Shown here piece after piece: positions 1 to 5,413 of a stretch of DNA of 11,225 bases. The notes below the pieces were generated by a model. The model had not been told where the DNA came from, did no database searches, and saw nothing but the letters and a program-made list of their open reading frames with translations. The position numbers and the translations under genes are program-made. Location of the stretch: contig CAKTVN010000035.1 of assembly GCA_934623545.1 (NCBI GenBank), positions 1 to 11,225 on the forward strand, given 5' to 3'. This DNA is from an uncultured Oscillospiraceae bacterium (lineage in GTDB: Bacteria > Bacillota > Clostridia > Oscillospirales > Oscillospiraceae). Position 1 is the first letter of the stretch; each line of letters begins with the position of its first letter.

Positions 1-22
1 CTCCCAGCTGAGCTATACCCCC
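1..22 (-). tRNA. 5' end of a tRNA gene, probably tRNA-Ala, cut by the window edge
   Basis: Read on the minus strand, position 22 begins GGGGGTATAGCTCAGCTGGG, the acceptor 5' strand followed by a D-arm of the form typical of bacterial tRNA-Ala. The rest of the gene (anticodon, T-arm) lies outside the window, so the isotype cannot be confirmed; tRNA-Ala is inferred from the similarity of this 5' segment. It lies downstream of the promoter at 144-172 and of a truncated copy of the same segment at 110-132, so the two are probably co-transcribed. Confidence 0.7.
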
Positions 23-84
23 AGATATTTCCAAATGGGTCAGGTCGAGAAGCAAATATGAAATTTTAAGAACTAGGGAAAAGA

Positions 85-131
85 GGGGTGCGTTACCGTT
101 AGCCTTGCGCTCCCAGCTGAGCTATACCCCC
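85..131 (-). pseudogene. Truncated tRNA-like element (duplicated tRNA 5' part)
   Basis: Positions 110-132 are identical to 1-23 over 23 bases, so a second tRNA 5' end (acceptor strand plus D-arm) starts at 131. After the D-arm the sequence departs from any tRNA: no anticodon arm and no T-arm (GGTTCGAATCC-like) follow before the next copy starts at 22. A GGGGT near its 5' end can pair with an ACCCC whose complement is at 85-89, which would close a roughly 47-nt mini-tRNA shape followed by a CTCTTTT stretch. The duplication is seen directly. Whether the product is a stable small RNA, a processing leader for the real tRNA, or debris is unknown. Confidence 0.5.
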
Positions 132-143
132 ATCGGCTTTACT

Positions 144-172
144 ATTTTAGCAGATTCTGATTCAAAATGCAA
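144..172 (-). promoter_or_regulatory. Sigma-A promoter for the tRNA unit
   Basis: On the minus strand a -35 TTGCAT (167-172) and a -10 TAAAAT (144-149) are separated by 17 nt (150-166). Transcription would start near 137, only about six bases ahead of the truncated tRNA-like element. The same -35/-10 hexamers and spacing recur in front of the nucleotidyltransferase gene (1739-1767). Confidence 0.55.
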
Positions 173-178
173 GTCCTT

Positions 179-215
179 TTTTCGCCGAAGGAAAAATTTC
201 CTTTCCAATCGAAAA
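179..215. repeat. AT-rich imperfect inverted repeat
   Basis: An inner near-perfect palindrome (AAGGAAA at 188-194, TTTCCTT at 197-203) is flanked by TTTTCG (179-184) and CGAAAA (210-215), giving a two-part hairpin between the OadG terminator and the tRNA promoter. It has no U-tract in either direction, so it is not an obvious terminator. No function can be assigned. Confidence 0.35.
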
Positions 216-228
216 GTTTCTGCGCAAA

Positions 229-258
229 GCGCCGCCTCTGCATTCGCAGGGGCGGCGC
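229..258 (-). terminator. Terminator of the OadG-type gene
   Basis: GCGCCGCC (229-236) pairs with GGCGGCGC (251-258); CTGC/GCAG inside and one G-T wobble extend this to a 13-bp stem with loop ATTC. It starts ten bases after the stop codon of the gene at 268-618. The U-tract on the minus strand is short (three U), so termination is likely but not textbook. Confidence 0.65.
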
Positions 259-267
259 AGCATTTGC

Positions 268-618
268 TTACTTGATCTCGCGGATGGAGCGGAAGCGCAG
301 CTCGTTGAGGGGCTTCCCCGTCTTGTGCGCCACGATCGCCATCAGGATCGCCGCCGTCTTCGGCGGGACATCGTAGATCTTCAGCTCACCGGCGGCACCG
401 GGAGCAGGCGTCTTTTCCACTGCCGGAGCGGCAGCTGCGGGCGCCGCAGGCTGTGCGGCAGCGGCTTTCTTTTCCTTCGCCGACATGATCTTGCCGGAGA
501 TCTGCGTGACCCACATCAAGAGGATCAGTCCAAAGAAAACGACCGCCATGCCGAGCAGTACGATCAGACCGGCTGTGCCGATGTCGACTTCGATCATATT
601 GGGATTGATCAAAAACAT
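268..618 (-). CDS. OadG-family sodium-pump decarboxylase gamma subunit
   Basis: A 116-residue small membrane protein. Residues 1-13 are short and extracytoplasmic or peripheral, 14-40 form one hydrophobic helix (GLIVLLGMAVVFFGLILLMW), 46-76 are a Lys- then Ala/Pro-rich flexible linker, and 80-116 form a conserved C-terminal patch ending SIREIK. This is the architecture of OadG/MmdD gamma subunits of Na+-translocating oxaloacetate or methylmalonyl-CoA decarboxylases, which anchor the carboxyltransferase to the membrane beta subunit. The start is supported by AGGAGG at 627-632, eight bases upstream. No carboxyltransferase, biotin carrier or beta-subunit gene is adjacent: a terminator and tRNA follow, and an unrelated gene precedes. 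It is therefore an orphan copy here; the partner decarboxylase, if any, must be encoded elsewhere, and the substrate cannot be named. Confidence 0.8.
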   Translation of the reverse strand: MFLINPNMIEVDIGTAGLIVLLGMAVVFFGLILLMWVTQISGKIMSAKEKKAAAAQPAAPAAAAPAVEKTPAPGAAGELKIYDVPPKTAAILMAIVAHKTGKPLNELRFRSIREIK

Positions 619-722
619 TCCATTTTCCTCCTGTTATCTAAGAGCAGTTCGTGTCCAGAGACCTTCGCTGACCGGACATCAGCACCACTCTCGCCACTTC
701 TGCGGCGTTTTTCACCATCAGA

Positions 723-728
723 ATTATA
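723..728 (-). promoter_or_regulatory. Possible -10 element for the OadG-type gene
   Basis: A perfect TATAAT is read on the minus strand about 105 bases upstream of the start codon. No good -35 lies at 16-18 nt spacing; a TTAACA at 751-756 is too far (22 nt). The A+T-rich upstream DNA and the lack of any other candidate make this the best guess only. Confidence 0.3.
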
Positions 729-768
729 CTGCGGAACTGCGTTAATTTGGTGTTAAAAACAGGAGGAG

Positions 769-790
769 GCGCGGAGAATCTCAGCCGCGC
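769..790 (-). terminator. Weak terminator candidate after the nucleotidyltransferase gene
   Basis: GCGCGG (769-774) pairs with CCGCGC (785-790) around a 10-nt loop that overlaps the stop codon at 781. On the minus strand the stem is followed by a C/T-rich stretch and five T about ten bases later. The stem is short and the U-tract displaced, so read-through into the OadG-type gene is possible. Confidence 0.3.
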
Positions 791-1695
791 AGGCGCTCGG
801 GATAGACGCCCTTCCGGCGCAGCTCGGCAAGGGCACTGACGACCGACGGCAGATCGTCGTGATACGTCACGCCGTGCCAGATCTCATGGCACGGCAGCAG
901 CCGCACGCGCGCGCTTCCGGACTGAAGCTCCGCGCTGACGACCGAGGGCAGATAAATTTCGCACTTTTCCGGATTTACCGAAAGCTTTTCATCCAGAAAT
1001 GCCGGGAACTGCTCCCAGAACACATCCAGAAAGCGCGGCGTGAAGCCGAAGAAATTCATGGAGACGAGCGTATCGCCCGAAATGGGGACGAAGGTCTCGC
1101 CGTCCTCCGTATAGGCGGCGTCGTCTCCGCGCTTAAAAATTTTCGTGCGCTCGGTGACGCGGGTGAGATAGCCGTCCCGCTCTTCGCAGATGCCGCGCGC
1201 AACGGAGCCGAAGTCCGTGAGCGTGTTGCGCAGATGATAGCCCTCCATACAATAGGTGTGTCCGTCCTGATTTTCCGTCAGGAAGCGGTAAATGGATTCA
1301 TACGCGCCGCGCCCATAGAAGTCGTCGGAGTTGATGACGGCAAACGGCGCGTCGACCACGCCCCGGCAGCAGCCCACGGCGTGCGCAGTCCCCCAGGGCT
1401 TGACGCGCCCCGCCGGGACGCTGTAGCCCGCCGGGAGGCAGTCCAGCTCCTGAAAGACATAGTCTACCTTGAACAGGCGCTCCGCCTGACGCCCGATGGT
1501 CTCGCGGAAATGTGTCTCGATCTCATGCTTGATGACGAACGCCACGCGGCGGAAGCCCGCGCGATAGGCGTCGTAGAGGGAATAGTCGATGATAAAGCAG
1601 CCCTCGCTGTCCACCGGCGTCATCTGCTTCATGCCGCCGAAGCGGCTGCCCATACCGGCAGCCAGTACAACGAGAACCGGCTCGGAATGCTTCAT
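781..1695 (-). CDS. Sugar-phosphate-type nucleotidyltransferase (NTP_transferase family)
   Basis: A 304-residue protein. The N-terminus has a beta strand (residues 7-13) and the signature LAAGMGSRFGGMKQ (11-24), the nucleotide-binding loop of GT-A-fold nucleotidyltransferases; NSDDFYG (122-128) supplies the metal-binding Asp pair. These enzymes transfer a nucleoside monophosphate to a sugar- or amino-alcohol phosphate in the cytoplasm. The sugar and nucleotide cannot be deduced. The length and the VxPWGTAHAV segment fit a conserved Firmicutes subfamily without an established substrate. Start at 1695 was chosen because AAGGAG lies at 1705-1710, nine bases upstream, and the family begins just before the LVVLAAG strand; an in-frame ATG at 1773 would lie upstream of the predicted -10 box. 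It has its own promoter, so it is probably not part of the molybdenum hydroxylase operon. It is too long for a MocA/MobA-type molybdopterin nucleotidyltransferase. Confidence 0.8.
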   Translation of the reverse strand: MKHSEPVLVVLAAGMGSRFGGMKQMTPVDSEGCFIIDYSLYDAYRAGFRRVAFVIKHEIETHFRETIGRQAERLFKVDYVFQELDCLPAGYSVPAGRVKPWGTAHAVGCCRGVVDAPFAVINSDDFYGRGAYESIYRFLTENQDGHTYCMEGYHLRNTLTDFGSVARGICEERDGYLTRVTERTKIFKRGDDAAYTEDGETFVPISGDTLVSMNFFGFTPRFLDVFWEQFPAFLDEKLSVNPEKCEIYLPSVVSAELQSGSARVRLLPCHEIWHGVTYHDDLPSVVSALAELRRKGVYPERLRG

Positions 1696-1738
1696 TCCTT
1701 CCAGCTCCTTTCCTGAGTTTTCCCTGAAGCATATGCTC

Positions 1739-1767
1739 ATTTTACCCGAACGGGACGAAAAATGCAA
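1739..1767 (-). promoter_or_regulatory. Sigma-A promoter for the nucleotidyltransferase gene
   Basis: On the minus strand TTGCAT (1762-1767) and TAAAAT (1739-1744) are 17 nt apart. The predicted transcription start is near 1732, giving a leader of about 37 nt. The spacer contains CCCG-TT-CGGG (1745-1754), a small inverted repeat that could be incidental or an operator. Confidence 0.55.
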
Positions 1768-1780
1768 CCGCAAAGAGAGG

Positions 1781-1811
1781 CTCCGCGCCGCGGTGAAGCC
1801 GGGGCGCGGAG
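1781..1811 (-). terminator. Terminator of the xdh-ferredoxin operon
   Basis: CTCCGCGCC (1781-1789) and GGCGCGGAG (1803-1811) form a perfect 9-bp stem, extendable by CGG/CCG in the loop. On the minus strand it is followed by CCTCTCTTTG. It begins eleven bases after the ferredoxin stop and lies upstream of the next gene's promoter, marking the end of the operon. Confidence 0.65.
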
Positions 1812-1821
1812 ACGCAGCACA

Positions 1822-2292
1822 TTATTTCTGAAGGATGCCCCGAAGGTCGCGGATCGCGCCGCGCGGGCATTTGACCAGACACTGCCCGCAGCTCAGGCAG
1901 ATCGTCTCGTCAATGCGGGAGAGATCGTCCCGCACGCTCGCCGCGCCGGAGGGGCAGGCTTTTGCGCAGATGCCGCAGGCGATGCAGCTGACCTCGCACT
2001 GCTTTCTCGCGTCCTTGCCGGGCGCTTCGTTCGAGCAGGCGACGACGATCGGGCAGAGCCGGTCATGCAGCCGGATGACCTCGCGCGGACATTCGCGCGT
2101 GCATTTGCCGCAGCCGATGCACTTCGCCGGGTCGACCTCGGCGACGCCGACGGAATTGATCTCGATCGCCTCAAAGGGGCATACGCTCACGCACACGCCG
2201 CAGGCAACGCAGCCGTAGCCGCATTCTGCGGTGGCGCGGCAGCCGCCGTTACAGGCGACGTAGGCGGTTTTCCTGGAAAGCTTTTTCAGCAT
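1822..2292 (-). CDS. Soluble RnfB-like ferredoxin with four [4Fe-4S] motifs
   Basis: A 156-residue, Cys-rich protein. Four CxxCxxCxxxCP motifs are visible: Cys28/31/34/38, 58/61/64/68, 103/106/109/113 and 132/135/138/142, predicting four [4Fe-4S] clusters. The N-terminal CNGGC and the VVACSNEAPGKDARKQC segment between motifs two and three resemble the C-terminal half of RnfB, but the RnfB membrane helix and first Fe-S domain are missing, so it should be cytoplasmic. It probably carries electrons to or from the adjacent molybdenum hydroxylase. A GTG at 2301 overlaps the hydroxylase stop codon by four bases (GTGA), and an in-frame ATG at 2292 sits eight bases after AAAGGGG; the ATG is preferred, but translation from GTG would add three residues. 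Either way the two genes are translationally coupled. Confidence 0.85.
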   Translation of the reverse strand: MLKKLSRKTAYVACNGGCRATAECGYGCVACGVCVSVCPFEAIEINSVGVAEVDPAKCIGCGKCTRECPREVIRLHDRLCPIVVACSNEAPGKDARKQCEVSCIACGICAKACPSGAASVRDDLSRIDETICLSCGQCLVKCPRGAIRDLRGILQK

Positions 2293-2297
2293 CTGCC

Positions 2298-4874
2298 TCA
2301 CCCCTTTCTTTCATACGGCGTCCCGGCAAGCGGCAGTTTCTTGCGCCGCACGCCGTCAAGCCGGTAATAGGCGTCCGCGATGGCGGGTGCGGTCGGGATG
2401 GAGGTGATCTCTCCGATGCCGATCGCGCCGCACGCCACGTTCAGACCGGGCTTATCGACGACGATCGCCTCGATCTCCGGGATCTCATGCGCACGGAAGA
2501 GCCCCAGCTTGCCGTATTGCTCGATGGGCTTGCAGTTTTCGTCGATGGGATACTGCTCCGTCAGCGCGTAGCCCATGCTCATGACGACGCCGCCCTCGAT
2601 CTGCCCCTCGCACGAGCGCGGGTTGACCGCCTTGCCGACGTCGTGCGCAGCGATCATTTTTTCGACCTTTCCGGTCTTTTTGTTCAGAATGCAGACCTGC
2701 GTCGCATAGCCGTAGGCGACGTGCGACACGGGGTTCGGGACCTCCGCGCCGAGCTTGTCTGTCTTGGCGAGATACTCGCCGTAGAACTCCTGCCCGATCA
2801 GCGCCTTCATGTCGCCGGTATAGGCTTCGCAGAATTTTTCACACGCGCGGCGGCACGCCTCACCGGTGACGAGCGTCTGGCGCGAGCCGGAGGTGTCGCC
2901 GGAATCAGGCGCGATCCAGGTGTTGGAGCGCTCGTAGACGATCTGGTCACGCTTCAGCGGCGTGTTGGTCACGACCATCTGCACCAGCACGGTCCCGACG
3001 CCCTGCCCGATGCAGGACGCGCCGGCGTAAATGTGCAGCTTTTCGTCGTCCTGAACGATCAGCTTGCAACGCCCCCAGTCGGGAAGACCGACGCCGACGC
3101 CCGCGTTCTTCATCGCGCAGGCAAGCCCGACAGGCTTCCCGGCACGGACGGCTGCCTCATATTCCTCCTTGACAGCATCGAGCGTCTCCACAAGACCTGT
3201 CTCCGCGCCGACGATCTGCCCGTTCGGCAGCACGCCGCCGGGACGGATGGCGTTGCGGTAGCGGATCTCCCACGGAGAGATGCCGATGATGTCCGCCATT
3301 TCGTTCAGCATGGACTCGACCGCAAAGCAGGTCTGCGTCACGCCGAAGCCGCGGAACGCGCCCGCGGGCGGATTGTTCGTATAATACGCGGTGCCCTCGA
3401 TCTCGAAATTCTCATAGGCATAGGGTCCTGCCGCGTGCGTACACGCGCGCTCCAGGACCGGTCCGCCGAGGGACGCGAACGCGCCCGTGTCGGACACGAC
3501 CTTTGCCTTGACGCCCAGGATCTTCCCGTCCTCGTCGCAGCCCATCGTGAAATCCATCCAGAACGGGTGGCGCTTCGGATGCACGAGCAGCGACTCCGCG
3601 CGGGAGAATTTGACCTTCACCGGGCGGCGCGTGCAGTACGCCGCGAGGGCGGCATGATGCTGGACGGACATATCCTCTTTGCCGCCGAAGCCGCCGCCGA
3701 CGAGCTGGTTTTCGACCTTGACCTTCTTGCTGCCGAGCATCAACGTGCATTCGTGCAGCGTCGTGTGCGAGGACTGGTCGGTGGAGAGGATCATCACGTC
3801 CCCGTCGCCGTCAATGTATGCGACGGCGCACTCCGGCTCCAAAAAGGCGTGTTCGGTCCACGGCGATTCAAAGTGGCGCGTGATGACGTGCGGCGCCTTT
3901 GCGATCGCCCCGGCGGCATCGCCGCGCGAGACGTGCTTGTACGCCTGTACGTTGCTGCTCTCCTCGTCAAAGACGAGCGGCGCGTCCGGCGCGGCTGCCT
4001 CAAAGGGGCTATGTACCGCAGGCAGGACCTCATAGTCGACCTTGACCAGCTTCTTTGCCTTTTCCAGCGTCTGCGCATCCTCCGCGACGACCAGACAGAT
4101 CGCGTCGCCCAGATAGTGCGTCAGCCCTCCGACCGGGATCAGCGTATACTGATCATGCTTGATATGCCCGACCTTATTCTCGCCCGGAATGTCCTCCGCC
4201 GTCAGCACGGCGACGACGCCGGGAAGCGCCTTTGCCTTCGACGCATCGATCGCCAGCACACGCGCGCGCGGATGCTTGCTGCGCACGGCGGAGGCGTAGC
4301 ACATTCCGTCGAGATACCAGTCGTCTGGGTATTTGCCATAGCCCTGGACCTTCTCCGCGACGTCGAGCCGTTGGACGCTGGAGCCGAGCTTCCAGTCGCT
4401 TTCGCTGGGCTTCGGGACCGCGCCGAGCTTTTTATATTTCGCCGCCAGACGGACGGCTTCAAAGATTTTCACGTAGCCGGTGCAGCGGCAGTAATTGTTG
4501 CGCAGGGCATTTCGGATGTCCTGCTCCGTCGGGTCGGGGTTTTTGTCGAGCAGCGCCTTGGTGCAAAGCACCATTCCCGGGATGCAGAAGCCGCACTGGA
4601 CCGCGCCGGCTTCGCCGTAGCAGAACGTATAGAGCTCCTTTTCCCAGTCGCTCAAGCCCTCGACGGTCACGATCTGCCGCCCGGTCAAAGAATCCGTGCG
4701 GGGCGTGCAGGCGCGGCAGGGCTCGCCGTCGATCAGCACGGTGCAGGCGCCGCACGCGCCCTCTGAGCAGCCGTCCTTGACGGAGGTCAGGCGGAGCTCG
4801 TCACGCAGAAAGCGCAGCAGCGTCTGATTTTTGACCGCCTCGACCTCGCGGCCGTTGACAAAGAATACAGCCAT
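2298..4874 (-). CDS. xdh: Selenium-dependent-type xanthine dehydrogenase: fused [2Fe-2S] and molybdenum subunits
   Basis: An 858-residue cytoplasmic molybdenum hydroxylase. Residues 1-75 are a plant-type [2Fe-2S] domain (Cys36, 41, 44, 56); 80-150 are the helical [2Fe-2S] domain (Cys94, 97, 129, 131; CGFCIPGM and CRCTGY). From about 170 the molybdopterin part follows, with VGGGFGGKED, GAFRGFGVTQ, GQGVGTVLVQ and, near the C-terminus, GIGEI, whose Glu (about 822) is the family's catalytic base. There is no FAD domain, as in Desulfovibrio aldehyde oxidoreductase. Gene order and sequence (VKDGCSEGACGACTVLIDG) fit the selenium-dependent xanthine dehydrogenase family (TIGR03311 type). The likely reaction is hydroxylation of a purine such as xanthine; the substrate is inferred. 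No in-frame UGA is used, so any selenium would be a labile cofactor. Start 4874 was chosen for AAGGAG at 4885-4890; an upstream in-frame ATG at 4916 would lie inside the structured leader. Confidence 0.88.
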   Translation of the reverse strand: MAVFFVNGREVEAVKNQTLLRFLRDELRLTSVKDGCSEGACGACTVLIDGEPCRACTPRTDSLTGRQIVTVEGLSDWEKELYTFCYGEAGAVQCGFCIPGMVLCTKALLDKNPDPTEQDIRNALRNNYCRCTGYVKIFEAVRLAAKYKKLGAVPKPSESDWKLGSSVQRLDVAEKVQGYGKYPDDWYLDGMCYASAVRSKHPRARVLAIDASKAKALPGVVAVLTAEDIPGENKVGHIKHDQYTLIPVGGLTHYLGDAICLVVAEDAQTLEKAKKLVKVDYEVLPAVHSPFEAAAPDAPLVFDEESSNVQAYKHVSRGDAAGAIAKAPHVITRHFESPWTEHAFLEPECAVAYIDGDGDVMILSTDQSSHTTLHECTLMLGSKKVKVENQLVGGGFGGKEDMSVQHHAALAAYCTRRPVKVKFSRAESLLVHPKRHPFWMDFTMGCDEDGKILGVKAKVVSDTGAFASLGGPVLERACTHAAGPYAYENFEIEGTAYYTNNPPAGAFRGFGVTQTCFAVESMLNEMADIIGISPWEIRYRNAIRPGGVLPNGQIVGAETGLVETLDAVKEEYEAAVRAGKPVGLACAMKNAGVGVGLPDWGRCKLIVQDDEKLHIYAGASCIGQGVGTVLVQMVVTNTPLKRDQIVYERSNTWIAPDSGDTSGSRQTLVTGEACRRACEKFCEAYTGDMKALIGQEFYGEYLAKTDKLGAEVPNPVSHVAYGYATQVCILNKKTGKVEKMIAAHDVGKAVNPRSCEGQIEGGVVMSMGYALTEQYPIDENCKPIEQYGKLGLFRAHEIPEIEAIVVDKPGLNVACGAIGIGEITSIPTAPAIADAYYRLDGVRRKKLPLAGTPYERKG

Positions 4875-5046
4875 GATGTCATTTCTCCTTGGTGGGGTGT
4901 ATCTCAAAACTGCCAACGCGCCCGGGCAGCGGCTCTTTTCTCGCTGCCGGTCACGTTTTCAGTTTGAAGCCTACACCCTGAAAATTCGGGATCTCCGTCA
5001 CAGCACAAGCGCTGTTCTCGGCGCAGAGCGCCACCGTCCTTCACCT
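4875..5046 (-). promoter_or_regulatory. Structured mRNA leader of xdh, candidate riboregulator
   Basis: About 170 nt separate the predicted transcription start from the xdh start codon and no protein is encoded there. In order on the minus strand: hairpin 5020-5032 (GGCGC/GCGCC), hairpin 5000-5015 (ACAGC/GCTGT), hairpin 4956-4984 (7 bp, TTTTCAG/CTGAAAA) and hairpin 4922-4950 (GGCAGCG/CGCTGCC plus a two-pair extension). The loop of the third hairpin (4972-4978) is perfectly complementary to 4895-4901, four bases from the AAGGAG at 4885-4890, and this pairing can extend through 4960-4967 with 4904-4912. The long-range stem and the third hairpin share bases and exclude each other. The pairings are seen in the sequence; ligand-responsive control is inference. 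It does not match the molybdenum-cofactor riboswitch pattern as I know it. Confidence 0.5.
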
Positions 5047-5052
5047 GTTTTT

Positions 5053-5081
5053 ATTATAGTGTTTTTGTAGGCTTTGCGCAA
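5053..5081 (-). promoter_or_regulatory. Sigma-A promoter of the xdh-ferredoxin operon
   Basis: On the minus strand a perfect TATAAT (5053-5058) is preceded at 17 nt by TTGCGC (5076-5081), a weak -35 with only TTG conserved. Transcription would start near 5046. A weak -35 with a good -10 is compatible with activator-dependent expression. Confidence 0.55.
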
Positions 5082-5135
5082 TCAATTTACCGGATTTTTT
5101 CAGATTTTCGTGATTTTATATAGTAAACAACTCCA

Positions 5136-5170
5136 AAAATCGCCGGAAGTCACAGGCTTCCGGCGATTTT
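5136..5170. terminator. Strong terminator of the desulfurase/Se-carrier operon
   Basis: A perfect 14-bp stem (5136-5149 with 5157-5170) with AAAATCGCC at the base is followed on the minus strand by five T. It starts seven bases after the stop codon of the Se/S carrier gene. The A/T runs on both sides could let it act in either direction, but only minus-strand genes are nearby. Confidence 0.85.
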
Positions 5171-5176
5171 GTTCGA

Positions 5177-5413
5177 CTATATCAAAATTTCACAGACCGA
5201 CTCATATTCCAGTCTCCGCTCTGCGAGCAGCGCCTCGATCTCCGCCCTGCATTCCGGCGGAGCGCACCACGCAATGCCGCAGTCCGCCGTCAGCGCGCGC
5301 GGGACCGGCATGAGCCGCCCCTCGATCCCGGCGCTGCGGCAGTGCTTTTCCATCGCCATCGAGGCGGCAGTCGTGTGGAAGGTCACAAACAGCTTTTTCG
5401 TCTTTTCTCTCAT
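5177..5413 (-). CDS. Putative Se/S carrier-like protein (DUF3343)
   Basis: A 78-residue protein with an N-terminal strand (KKLFVTFHTTAASMAMEKHC), then the diagnostic MPVPRALTADCGIAW segment (35-49), in which Cys45 matches the conserved Cys of the Pfam Se_S_carrier family (DUF3343), and a C-terminal helix-strand. Members are thought to carry sulfur or selenium and are typically encoded with SelD or selenium-dependent molybdenum hydroxylases; direct biochemical proof is limited. Its ATG overlaps the stop of the upstream desulfurase gene (ATGA), so the two are translationally coupled, and the partner enzyme is the natural Se/S donor. Other Cys at 25, 50, 55 and 74 are unusual in number and could be additional carrier or metal sites. 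A strong terminator follows at once. Confidence 0.82.
   Translation of the reverse strand: MREKTKKLFVTFHTTAASMAMEKHCRSAGIEGRLMPVPRALTADCGIAWCAPPECRAEIEALLAERRLEYESVCEILI

Noticed and set aside
781..1695. Nucleotidyltransferase as a MocA/MobA-type molybdenum cofactor maturase for Xdh
   Set aside because: It is about 100 residues longer than MocA, carries sugar-nucleotidyltransferase features, has its own promoter, and is separated from the xdh operon by a terminator.
2487..4766. Very long plus-strand open frame antisense to xdh
   Set aside because: It is a by-product of high GC and third-position bias in the real gene. It has no recognisable domain or ribosome binding site, and the minus strand has unmistakable Fe-S and molybdopterin motifs.
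2298..4874. Selenocysteine (in-frame UGA) in Xdh
   Set aside because: The frame is open and complete with standard codons; selenium in this family is a labile ligand, not selenocysteine.
4875..5046. Molybdenum-cofactor or cobalamin riboswitch in the xdh leader
   Set aside because: The conserved sequence blocks I know for these classes are not visible, so I report only an unclassified structured leader.
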